Assembly (NCBI GenBank): GCA_030180135.1
Contig: CM058231.1
Location: 22,013,034 to 22,077,033 of the forward strand
Source of the DNA: Orychophragmus violaceus
Lineage: Eukaryota > Streptophyta > Magnoliopsida > Brassicales > Brassicaceae
Direction of reading: 5' to 3'
DNA: 64,000 nt
Part shown: in pieces, positions 24,174 through 33,841 of the stretch
How the letters are laid out: every line of letters begins with the position of its first letter
How positions within the stretch are numbered: position 1 is the first letter of the stretch
The notes under the pieces: generated by a model
Told to the model about the DNA's origin: nothing
Databases searched by the model: none
The model's input: only the letters and a program-made list of their open reading frames with translations
Program-made: the position numbers and the translations under genes

Positions 24174-24430
24174 GGGACGATCATTTCAGTTCGTTCGATT
24201 TGGGAGGACCGTTTTAGGTCGCTTATTTTGGGGACGATCATTTCAGCTCGTTCGGTTTGGAAGGACCGTTTTAGGTCGCTCATTTTGGGGACGATCATTT
24301 CAGTTCGTTCGGTTTGAAAGGATTCTTTTAGGTCGCTTATTTTGGGGACGATCATTTCAGTTCGTTCGGCTTGAGAGGACTCTTTTAGGTCACTTATTTT
24401 GGGGACGATCATTTCAGCTCGTTTGTTTCT
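24174..24430. repeat. 57-bp tandem repeat, about 4.5 copies
   Basis: GGGGACGATCATTTCAG recurs with an exact 57-bp spacing (ends at 24180, 24237, 24294, 24351 and 24408). Because 57 is a multiple of three, both strands stay open: minus repeats MIVPKISDLKESFQTERTE and plus repeats GRSFQ-type units. I consider the frames a by-product of the period. Confidence 0.9.
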
Positions 24431-24585
24431 GAAGAGATAATTTCATATCACTTTAGTTTTGAGGAGATAATTTCATATCGCCTTAATTTTCGAAGAGATA
24501 ATTTCATATCACTTTGTTCTTGAAGAGATAATTTCGTATCACTTTAGCTTTTGAAGGGATAATTTCATATCGCTTTGTAACGGCG
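24431..24585. repeat. 32-bp tandem repeat, about 5 copies
   Basis: GAGATAATTTCATATC recurs about every 32 bp directly after the 57-bp array, with variable linkers. It belongs to the same hypervariable 3' region of the element. Confidence 0.85.
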
Positions 24586-24742
24586 AAGTATTTCGTGATG
24601 ACTCTGACTTTTAAGACAGAAAGAGACATTGATCGGGGGACTTATTTTGATTTCACAAAGATAAGCTAGTAAGACTTCGATTGAAGTTGTTGGGCTCGGT
24701 AAGAGGTTTGTGTTTGGGGGGTGGCTGCGCTCGAAATCGAGC

Positions 24743-24773
24743 TGCCTACGTACCATTTTAAGGGGATCAAGCC
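24743..24773 (-). other. Conserved block downstream of pol
   Basis: Minus strand GGCTTGATCCCC then GGTACGTAGGCAGC. Equivalents are at 8052-8083 (D), and at 41572-41602 and 41696-41727 (Out), always just after the pol stop. Confidence 0.7.
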
Positions 24774-24842
24774 ATTTCGTAGTTCGATTATGTTGTCGTA
24801 CTCTTAGTGGAAGTACTTTTTGAGGTTGATGATGTTCCAAGG

Positions 24843-26419
24843 TCATAGTTCAGGTTTCTGGGTTTCCACCGACTTGAGTCGGTAGACCCCGTCCTTTACA
24901 ACGTCGGTGACCTGGTAAGGACCTTCCCACTTTGCTCTTAACTTTCCAGCGTGTTCTTCCTTTTTATGGTCGAACACTTTCCGTAAGACGAGCTCTCCTA
25001 CTTGAAACCTTCGAGTTTTGATCTTGGAATCGTAGTAACGAGCTGCGGCTTGTTGGTAGTTCTGGATTCGAGCTAGTGCGAGGTTCCTCCTTTCTTCGAC
25101 GAGATCGAGCTCGTCAGTTATCATCTTGTTATTGAGTTACTCTTGTCGTGGGCATTCTTCTTTGCGGATGCTTGACACGAGGATTTCGGCTGGTACTACC
25201 GCCTCGATCCCGTAAGCCAGCGAGAAGGGAGTCTCGCCGGTGGATTTGCGGGGGGTAGTCCGGTAGGACCAGAGTACGGCTGGGAGCTCGTCGCTCCAGC
25301 TCGTTTTGCACTCATTGAGTCTTTTCTTGAGAGTGTTCATGATTGCCTTGTTAGCCGCTTCCGCCAGCCCATTCCCTTGGGGATAGCGTGGCGTTGAGTA
25401 AGTCAGCTTTATGTTCCACGTTCTGCAGAACTCCTTGAAGGCGTTTGATATGAACTGAGAACCGTTATCAGTGACGATCTCGTGGGGTAGTCCGTGTCGG
25501 CAAACGATGTTTCGCCAGACGAACTCCTTAACATGAACGTCTTTGAATTTTTGGTACGACTCTGCTTCAATCCATTTGGTGAAGTAGTCCGTCATTACTA
25601 ATAGGTGCGTGGCTTTCTTTCTGCCAGACGTGACTAAGGGTCGCACGATGTCCATTCCCCATCGCATGAATGGGTATGGCGATGAGATAGAGGAGAGTTT
25701 CTCCGATGCCTGGTGGATAATCAGGGCATGCTTTTGGCATTTGTCGCATTTATTGGAGAAGGACTCGTATTCGGTGGCCATTGTTGGCCAAAAGTAGCCC
25801 TGCCTTTTGATTCGTACGGCCAAGGCTCGTCCTCCGGAATGGCTTCCGCAGGACCCATCGTGGCCCTGTGTGATCACGGCTAGGGCTTGCTTTTTGTTGA
25901 GGCATTTGAGGTAAGGTCTGGAGAGACTCCTTTTAAAGAGCTCTCCTTGTGTGACGCAGTACCTTGCACTTTGTGTCTTGAGTTTCCGCGCCTCCCATTT
26001 ATCGTCGGGAACTTCGCCATTTGTAATGTATCGAATGATCGGAGTTCTCCAATCTTCGTCATTGTCAGGCTCGGGTCCTTGACTAGCGGATGCGGCTTGG
26101 ATTGGTCCGTCGGGGACGTTCGCGACGTACACGGCGTTTCTTGGATCGAGATCATCGTCAATCTCGATGACATCACGACTGATGTCCTTGGGACATTCCT
26201 TGTGCTCGACATCGTCCTTTATGGTAGGCCCATCTTCTTTTAAGGACAGATCTTTAAGGGCTATGTCGATGCTTGGTTTCTCGATCCCTTCGACTGGTAT
26301 GATCCTTTTGAGGTTGGGATCTGATGTCGATGCTAATGCGGCCAGGGCGTCGGCTGCGGTGTTTTCCCCTCGCGGGATCCGCGTTAGATCAAATAATTCG
26401 ATCTGTTCGGCGAGCGCGT
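24843..26419 (-). pseudogene. Element B integrase
   Basis: Integrase joins retrotransposon DNA to the genome. N-terminal HHCC zinc finger: GHDGSCGSHSGG, then CDKCQKHA. Catalytic core: MDIV (first D), VTDNGSQF (second D) and AEAANK (E), with 35 residues between the second D and the E. C-terminal GPY motif: KWEGPYQV. The region upstream of the zinc finger links to RNase H. A TAA at 25137 separates core and GPY domain in one frame, and a frameshift near 26420 separates integrase from RNase H. The length and domain order are normal for Ty3/gypsy pol. All catalytic residues are kept, so the breaks are recent. Confidence 0.9.
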
Positions 26420-28241
26420 GGACTACCCTAGGTATGCTTCCATTCGTTCGTCTTTGGCCTCGTAGTCGCCGTGATATTGGCTCGTGACTAATTGGGAATC
26501 GCTGAAGACGTCTACTTCCCGGGCTCCTATCGCTATTGCTAGTGTGAGCCCGGCTATTAACGCTTCGTATTCTGCTTCGTTGTTTGATGCGGCGAAGCCC
26601 AGTCTGAACGACTGTTCCAGTACTTCGCCCGTTGGGGAGACCAGTTTCACCCCGACTCCGGATCCTTGCCACGAGGAAGCTCCATCAACGTAGAGTTTCC
26701 ATTTTGGCAGAGGTCGGGTCGAGTTCGATGGTTGGAGGGAGCTCGATTATGAAATCTGCCAGCACTTGCGCTTTTAGGCACGTCCGAGCTTTGTATTCTA
26801 TGTCGTACTCGCTAAGTTCGATAGCCCATTTGACCAGTCGACCTGACTGACTTGGACTGTGAAGGATGGTTCTCAGTGGCTGAGAGGTCATCACTATGAT
26901 CGAGTGCGATTGAAAGTATGGTCGGAGTTTCCGAGCTGATGTCACCAGCGCCAAGGCGAGTTTTTCCATGGCGGGATACCTGGTTTCAGCATCGATTAAG
27001 GTCTTACTGATGTAATACACTGGCCGTTGTTCGTTCTGTTCTTTGCGAACCAGGACTCCACTTACTGCTGCCGTGGAAACAGCTAGGTAGAGGTAGAGGG
27101 GTTCCCCTTCTACTGGTTTCGCCAGTATAGGTGGTTCGCTTAGGTAGACTTTAAGCTGGGTGAACGCTTCTTCGCACTTTTCATCCCAGAAGAACTTCTT
27201 GTTCGCTTTGAGCAGGTGATAGAAGGGCAGACATTTATCAGTCGACCTCGAGATGAAATGGTTCAGAGCAGCTATTTTGCCAGTCAGGCGCTGGACTTAT
27301 CGCGTTGTTCTGGGAGATTTCATCTCTATAAACGTCGCGATCTGTTTGGGGTTCGCCTCGATCCCTCTTTCGGTCACTAGGTAACCAAGGAATTCTCCTG
27401 AGGGGACCCCGAAGGTACACTTTGCTGGGTTGAGTTTCATCCCATATTTATTGAGAATGATAAAACATTCTTTTAGTTGGGGGATGTGATCCTCATACCT
27501 GGAATATTTGACCAGCATATCGTCGATGTAGACTTCCATAGTTTTGCCTAGGAGTCCCGAAAACATCTTGTTGACGAGGCGTTGGTAAGTTGCTCCTGCG
27601 TTTTTTAGTCCGAAGGGCATGACTTTGTAGCAGTACGTGCCTCGATCAGTTATGAACGAAGTCTTTTCTTGGTCCTCGGGGTTCATTAATATTTGATTGT
27701 ACCCCGAGAAAGCGTCCATGGAGGACAGTAGCTGATGTCCGGCGGTGGCTTCGACCAGCCGGTCGATGTGTGGGAGTGGGAAGCTGTCCTTCAGACATGC
27801 TTTGTTGAGATCCGTGAAATCTATACAGACTCTCCACTTCCCATTCTTTTTCTTAACCACTACGGGGTTCGCAAGCCAGTCGGAGTACTTGACCTCTCTG
27901 ATCGATCCGATTTTTAATAATCGATCGACCTCGTCATTGACGGCTTGAGCTCGTTCCGGACCTAGTTTTTGAAGTTTTTGTCTTACCGGTTTGTAGGTTG
28001 GGTCGACATTCAGCTTGTGGCTGGTGACGTCGATATTGATCCCTTTCATGTCTGCTGAAGACCATGCAAAGGAGTCGACGTTTTGTTTAAGGAAAGAGAC
28101 CAGTTCGTTTTTGACTGGCTCTGATAGGTCGATTCCAATGCCAACGAGTCTTTCGGGATGAGCATCATCTATGCAAACTTGGGTCGTGAGGTCCTTTGGA
28201 GGTCCTATTTGACTCGGGTCATTTGAACTTTTGGTCTGCAT
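26420..28241 (-). pseudogene. Element B reverse transcriptase and RNase H
   Basis: RT copies element RNA into DNA; RNase H removes the RNA strand. RT blocks in order: YKPVRQKLQKLGPERAQAVN, ANPVVVKKKNGKWRVCIDFT, FPLPHIDRL, SSMDAFSGYNQI, then YIDDML at 27515-27530, then FLGYLVTERGIEANP. The connection follows (RLTGKIAALNHFISRSTDKC). RNase H shows LYVDGASS, NNEAEYEAL and SDSQLV, which hold its acidic residues. Defects: TAA at about 27297 in place of a Glu codon found in relatives, a one-base shift near 26700, and another near 26420. Protease lies in the same frame upstream. Confidence 0.92.
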
Positions 28242-28850
28242 GGTGGCGAGCTCGTCCTCCTTCTGTAATTGCTACGCATGGGATTTCTCAATCTACTTGT
28301 ATCCATTCATGTAGCAATGGCGGGAAATCTTTTGACTTCCGTACACGGTTTTGACTCCTTTAGGAGTTGAGAATTTTACGCATTGATGGTAGGTCGATGG
28401 TACTGCTTTCATGTCATATATCCATGGTCGGCCTAGAATTGCGTTATAGGGAGCTGGCCGATCCACTATGACGAACTCTGTCATTCTTCGGACTCCTCCA
28501 GCTATCACTTGGGCGAAGACAGAGCCCATTGAGTACGTTGTTTCGCCAGCGAACCCTACTAGTGGTGTCTTTTCTTCCACTATCTCGGAGTCGTTGAAGT
28601 CCATCTTTTTGAACGCGTCGTAAAAGAGGACATCCACCGAACTCCCTGTGTCGATCATTATTCTTGAAAGTTCGACATCTCCCACTACTAGACAAACGAG
28701 GAGAGCGTCGTCGTGTGGTTTGTCGAGGTTGCTTGTCTCGCTCTCGTGGAAAATGATCTCGTGGTCTGGACCTATCATTGGGATTTTCCCCCTTTGTCGG
28801 TCTCGACTCTTCTTTGAAGAGCTTTGATTGAATTGACCGAGTCTCGGCAA
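28242..28850 (-). pseudogene. Element B aspartic protease
   Basis: The protease cleaves the Gag-Pol precursor. The active site IDTGSSVDVLF lies at 28641-28652 and is intact. The C-terminal ILGRPWIYDMKAVPSTYHQC block is typical of Tat pol. Two TAG codons (28293 and near 28266) interrupt the link to RT in the same frame. Both sit where CAG would give Gln, so single C-to-T changes explain them. The first codon of this open stretch is not ATG; it is part of the polyprotein. Confidence 0.9.
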
Positions 28851-30909
28851 AGCTTGGAGCCACCGAAGATAAAGTCGATTCGTTTAGGGGGAATAGCCCG
28901 TACACCCCCCCTGCAGAGACGAGGGAGATTGATTCGTGAGCGTAAACTCTTAACGGGAGCCGGAGGTGGAGATAACGCCGAACCTTCCGGGGTGCCGCTC
29001 AGGCTCAGCTCGCCGAGAATGAACTCAACTCGCTTCCGCGACCCCTGAGGGAGTGTTTCGGGAGATTCCGGCTCCTTTGTCCGTTCTCGTTTATTCTGAG
29101 AAGGCCTCTTGGTGTTCGACTCTTTGGTCTGTTTCCTTTTTGTCGGATGGAGTTTCCTCCTAGAATTTGGAGTCTTGTTTGCTTTCGGACTCTCGCTTTT
29201 GAGCCTCGGCTTTAGCTCGAGTATAGCAATCTTCAGTCGAGTGTCCTCTTTTGTTGTGAAATTCACAGAATTTTTCCTTGTCGAACTCGAATTTCTTCGA
29301 GCTCTCGACCGCATTGACGTTTCCTGATTTACGGGAATCCTTTTTTGAATTCGAGTTCTGCGAGCCCGACGGGTTCTTTTCTTTTCGATGCTTTTCTCTG
29401 AGGGCCGTGGTTTTGTCCTCGAGGTGAGCGAAGGCCGATGCGCGATGAAGGGCGTCATCGAGTGTTTGAGGTTCGCGGACTGTTATTTCCTCGCGGAATC
29501 TGGTTGAATACCATAGTCCACGTCGCAGTGCTTCTATAGCTACTTCGTCTCGTGGGTTTGCGATTTTGGATTTTATTTCCTTAAATCGGTCGATGTACGA
29601 GCGAAGCGATTCATCGGGTTTTTGAGAGACGCCAAATAGAGCTGCCTCAGTAGTTTTTTCCTCGATAAAGACAGAGTATTGTTTGAGGAAAGCCGTCATG
29701 AACTGGGTGAAGTTGTCGATGGACCTTTCTTCCAGTCCGGCAAACCATTCTAGGGCCGAGTCCGATAGGTTTTCGGCGAAGAGCCTGTCGAAAGCCGGCT
29801 CTCTCTCCTCGTCGGTAAGGTATACCCTTGCCATTGCTAGCCGGAATGCCCTGATATGGGCTTTCGGGTCCGACTTCCCAGAGAATTCCGGAAATTTAGT
29901 TTTCTTGATTTCTCGGATCCTTGCGAAGGCGATCCGGTCTGTGAACGGCGTTTGTCGCGTTTCTTCGATCACTCGATCGATGTCGGCCACCGCGCTCGTT
30001 GCCATGTGAACTTTCGGTCTTAGACTGTTGAACTGGGCCTTAGCCTGTTCGATGTACTGTCTAAGCATATCGTGTTCATCGCCTGGTTTGACGCTTGTTC
30101 CGGGAAAATGGGCTCGAGGAGATCGATTGTTTGAATCGATCTCGTCTGGTCGACCTGCGGCATTCGGAACTGTACCGTATTTGACCCGTTAACGGGTCCC
30201 GAGCTCGAGGCGAAAGCAGAGCCTCCTAGTTGCCTCGGCCGGATGTTGGAGTTATTCGGGAAAAGTGGTGGCCCGGGTAATGGTCGGTTCCCTGATCCGG
30301 TTGGATCTGTGACCATTAGACTCGAAGTGAATGGCGTCGGTATCGCGATAGGGGTCATTATAGGGCGGAGGCCGCTACTTGACATATTAGCGAAACTTCC
30401 CGATGCTCCCGGGGGAGTTACTACCTGGGAGAAGTCCAAGCGTGTACATGGTGGAGGACTTATGGGGGTTCGTGGATCATGTGCTGACCTACCCCCTGGT
30501 TTTGGCTGGCTAGCTCTTCGAGACGGGTGTTAATGCGCCTTTCCTGTTCATCGAGCTACGCGGCCAAAGAGCGGTTCGCGATCTCTTGGGCCCGTGCACT
30601 TGCCTCGTTGTTCCTCGTTCGGTTTACCAGCAGGCTTAACATCGAACGGATTTCAGCGAGATCATCTGGGCCTTGTCGCTGTGGAGCAGAAGGCAGTGGT
30701 GAGTTAGGTCTGGTTATTCCAGATCCACCTCCAGGGGTGGGAATCGAATCGTTTCTCATCCACACCCAGTTTCTGCTCGGATCGTTAGTTCCTGACAGAA
30801 CATTTGTCGGAGTCTGGCTCGTCGCGATCGTTTGGGCGACTGAGCAGGCTGGTGCCGAGGTCGTGGAGACTGAGGCAGAGCTCGTCAACACGCCATCGGT
30901 CTGACCCAT
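28851..30909 (-). pseudogene. Element B gag
   Basis: The start MGQTDGVLTSSASV is at 30909, about 170 nt inside the 5' LTR. The N-terminal part (to 30556) ends at a TAG that replaces CAG before LDEQERRINTRLEELASQNQ. 30020-30439 continues in another frame. 29160-30068 holds the retrotransposon capsid domain (KFPEFSGKSDPKAHIRAF, then ALEWFAGLEERSIDNFTQFM, then SLRSYIDRFKEI) and the zinc knuckle CEFHNKRGHSTEDC, of CX2HX4HX4C type as in Tat elements. A basic linker and the motif KRIDFIFGGSKL (28860-28900) lead into protease. At least two frameshifts (near 30470 and 30090) and two stops break it. Confidence 0.88.
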
Positions 30910-31061
30910 GATTCTTACCCTGGTGGAGTTCTGAGGAACGTTGTCGACCGTTTGAGGGTGGTCGACTGGTGGTGTGGCGCTGGGAGAGCCAGATTAGTCG
31001 GGATTCATCTCGATCTATCGGATCTAAGATCTGATTCTTAAGACAGGAAAAACTATAGATA

Positions 31062-31082
31062 GTCCCCACAGCCGGCGCCAAA
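31062..31082 (-). other. Element B primer-binding site
   Basis: Minus strand TTTGGCGCCGGCTGTGGGGA begins at the LTR edge. The TGGCGCC start is typical of plant Tat/Athila elements. The exact tRNA is uncertain (tRNA-Asp-like match is partial). Confidence 0.7.
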
Positions 31083-31618
31083 TGTGAGATCCGGGATTCA
31101 CACTAAGAATTTGTGTTGGTGGATTTGGACTTTAGGATATAGAAATGGTATAGTTTCCTATGAATCAAAGAATTTATTGAGATTGATCGTCGAGATAGAA
31201 CAAACACAATCGAAAAGAGAGTACAAAATATGATGATCGAGCTATCTAGTCGAAGTGTTGTAAGTTAGGGTTGGAATGTCTTGAGTGAATCACCACTTCT
31301 TCTTTAAATAGTCTCGACTTTGACCTTCTTGTTCCGATATTTCGGCCTTGCCTTCATAACGATCTCCGAGATTTACGTGGATAAGTTGAACCGACGAAGA
31401 CCGAGTTGCTCTATCTCCACGTCGTCTGCTGCCGAGCTCGATCTCGATCGCCTCTTACTTCGGCATCGCTTGGGCCTTATCAAAGTGTCATTCGTTTGGG
31501 CCCAACAAATGAATCGGCTCGTCTCTTTATCTTTGATTCTGGAACGGGCTCATAAATATGGGCCTTTGTTTTACTTGTTAATGGGCCGGATTTTCTAGAG
31601 GGAAATCCAGTACCAACA
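31083..31618 (-). repeat. Element B 5' LTR
   Basis: 536 bp, TG...CA ends. About 11 differences from 20127-20662 counted by eye. Confidence 0.95.
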
Positions 31619-31623
31619 ATGAC

Positions 31624-31771
31624 CAAAAAGAAGAACATTTGGTCCGTCTCCAATTCCGGCTTGCATTTTGGTAAAATTACCAAAATGCCCTTCCTTTCTT
31701 GAAAATTATAGAAATGCCCATCGTTGACTTTTCTGCTGCCCGTTGACTATTTCTTGGAACAGGATATCACA
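31624..31771 (-). repeat. Element A 3' LTR, outer piece
   Basis: It continues the LTR after element B and ends GGATATCACA at 31771. It matches 38383-38530. Confidence 0.9.
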
Positions 31772-31784
31772 TTCTTCCCCACTT
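31772..31784 (-). other. Element A polypurine tract
   Basis: Minus strand AAGTGGGGAAGAA abuts the LTR. The identical tract precedes the right LTR of element C. Confidence 0.8.
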
Positions 31785-33822
31785 ACAGGAATTCGGTCCC
31801 CGAATTCTCCGCTACTAACAACTTCGAATCAGGACAGAATCCTGTAAGTCGCGACTCTGAAACTGATTCCACTGCTCCAATCAATCTGAACTACATTCCC
31901 GATGCTCACTGACCTCTGAAACCCCGTCTTGCATAAAACTTCTCTACATGTTGATGCCTTGGACTCCTCACACTGAAAAACGTGACTCATGATCGCTTCT
32001 TGGTTCCTTATTTTTGATTGTTTTCACCGAACTTCTGATTCAGCCCTGATCCCGTACCCACTGATTTCGTCGGAAGGATCCATACTAATTCCTCAAAATT
32101 TTTGCGCCAACTGATGATCGTCTTGAATCGACACTTTTGGCTTCCCCACTTTGCTTCGACCTCCGCGAATGACACAACACCGACTCTCCCTCCATTCTCG
32201 ATACTTGTTTCATCTTTACTGCTTCTCGCTCCCCATCGGCAGTATGGTAATATTGGTGTTCCTTCTTCAAAACTAAACCACCATACTTATGCACGCCTCG
32301 AACTTTCTCGATCACTGAACTCCACGCTTCATGGATATCAAACCGCCTTTCCTTTGATAACCTCTAGCTGGTCCAAAACTGTCACTGATGCTTCTAAATT
32401 CCTTTGCTAACTCATCATACCTATCTATCTTGGTTCCTCCTATCACTGATACCCACTCTGGTGACGAAACTCCACTGACTCACTTGCAGACTCAGGTTAA
32501 ACTGCTTCTTGTAACACCATCTTGTCTCTAGGGTTCGGGTTCGGTCTCGTGTCCACGTCAAATCGTCCATCACGTCCTACATCAACAACCTCAACAACAC
32601 TGGAACGGTTAGACCTCTTTAACTTAATCTCGATATCACTTCCTCATAGAAATATGGTTACTTAGTCATGTTCACACATGGCTAAATAACAATATCCTAT
32701 CATTCCGCTTAATCTCGAATAAGTTTTCTAAAAACCGCTTTATCAATTCTGAGCTTACCAAAAACAATTCTACCCAAGCAAACCAAACGATCTCGCTACT
32801 TAAAATCAAAAATCACTTTCTAGCAACCTAGCGATTAAACGAAATGCAGGGATTTCAAATTAACAACTACCAACCTAGCGAGCAATCATAGCAATTCACA
32901 ATTTTAACAACCTAGCAAGGCAATCAATCACACACAATCAATCAAGCAAATCGGCGAATGCAGTTGTCTCTTAGGGTTCTGATGGAAACCGTCTGTTCGG
33001 ACCATCATCTATTTTCACATTGTAACTATATTGCATTCACAACCATCATGAGTATGCAATATAAACACTCCGCTACTCAAAACGACAACCGAAATACTCC
33101 ACATCCACTACGTAAATAAAACATCTATTCACCGCATAGAGTTTTAGATACGTAGGTCCGTCGGAGTCTACATACTAGCAGTTCCCAATCTGTCCCAAAA
33201 GAAACACCGCTACACACAATCGATATACACACATCAAAAAGCGAGTTAGAGCCCTTACTTACCTGGGCCTAATCTATTCCTAATATCCAACATGAGTGGT
33301 ACGACTCATGTGGATCCTAACCGACAGGTGCACCAGGAGGATGGAATGAGTGTGGTGATGGTGGCAGAGCGACGCGGTCTCGATCATGACGGGAAAGGAG
33401 CACAATGCACTTCTCGGCCGAGAGGAGATGTGCTGGTGGTGACGACGACTGATACTTCTGGGCAACAACGGCGGTAATAATGGAATATCATCCGGTGGCG
33501 GTGGCTACTGCTAAGTGACCCCGAACTTCTGAGTCTCCGCTAGCTTGAGGAATCAGTCCACCATCATGTCTGCCTAGATTGCCAATACGGATGTCGCTTC
33601 TACTGTCGTTTCAGCCGCTCACACACACCAATCCTCCTAGGACAACGCTGTTGCGTGACTGCAACAAAAAACAAAATGATTAGAACAATCCTAATAAAAT
33701 ACCCATTTCCCCGGAGACGGACGCTACTCGGATTCCTAATGGTTGCATTGGCGACACATTTTGACTCGATAAAAAATTGAAAACGTTGAAAAACCAGAAT
33801 ATTCGAACCCATGACGAACTAT
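31785..33822 (-). other. Element A internal region, non-coding
   Basis: About 2 kb with no frame that I can assign. Next to the polypurine tract it aligns with element C (GGAGAATTCGGGGACCGAAT on the element strand). Near the primer side it matches C around 51045-51110. Between these ends no gag, zinc knuckle or pol motif is visible on either strand. Short frames at 33280-33477 and 33600-33812 are unsupported. Confidence 0.6.
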
Positions 33823-33834
33823 GCTCTGATACCA
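33823..33834 (-). other. Element A primer-binding site (initiator Met tRNA)
   Basis: Minus strand TGGTATCAGAGC lies 7 nt inside the 5' LTR. It is the standard plant initiator-Met primer site and is unmutated. Confidence 0.9.
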
Positions 33835-33841
33835 CCTTTAT

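Larger units (their letters stand above)
20127..31618 (-). mobile_element. Element B: near-complete Tat-type Ty3/gypsy retrotransposon
   Basis: LTRs 20127-20662 and 31083-31618 are both 536 bp and differ at about 11 sites by eye. They are flanked by ATGAC (20122-20126 and 31619-31623). The empty site is preserved intact in the right LTR of element A near 38380. On the minus strand lie the primer site, gag, protease, RT, RNase H and integrase with GPY motif. A four-exon antisense gene follows on the plus strand, then a polypurine tract. All catalytic residues of protease, RT and integrase are present, but nonsense codons and frameshifts in gag and pol make this copy non-autonomous now. It is the youngest insertion in the window. 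Confidence 0.95.

Noticed and set aside
24158..24432. Repeat proteins on both strands of the 57-bp array
   Set aside because: The repeat length is a multiple of three, which keeps frames open on both strands automatically. There is no start context or family similarity.
24172..24585. CRISPR-like array
   Set aside because: Units are directly adjacent without unique spacers, and the context is a plant retrotransposon 3' region.
25137..26672. A single 511-residue minus-strand ORF starting at 26672
   Set aside because: Its first 84 or so residues are out of frame with RNase H. The real protein there is read in another frame, and only from about 26420 downward is it integrase. I annotated the domains instead.
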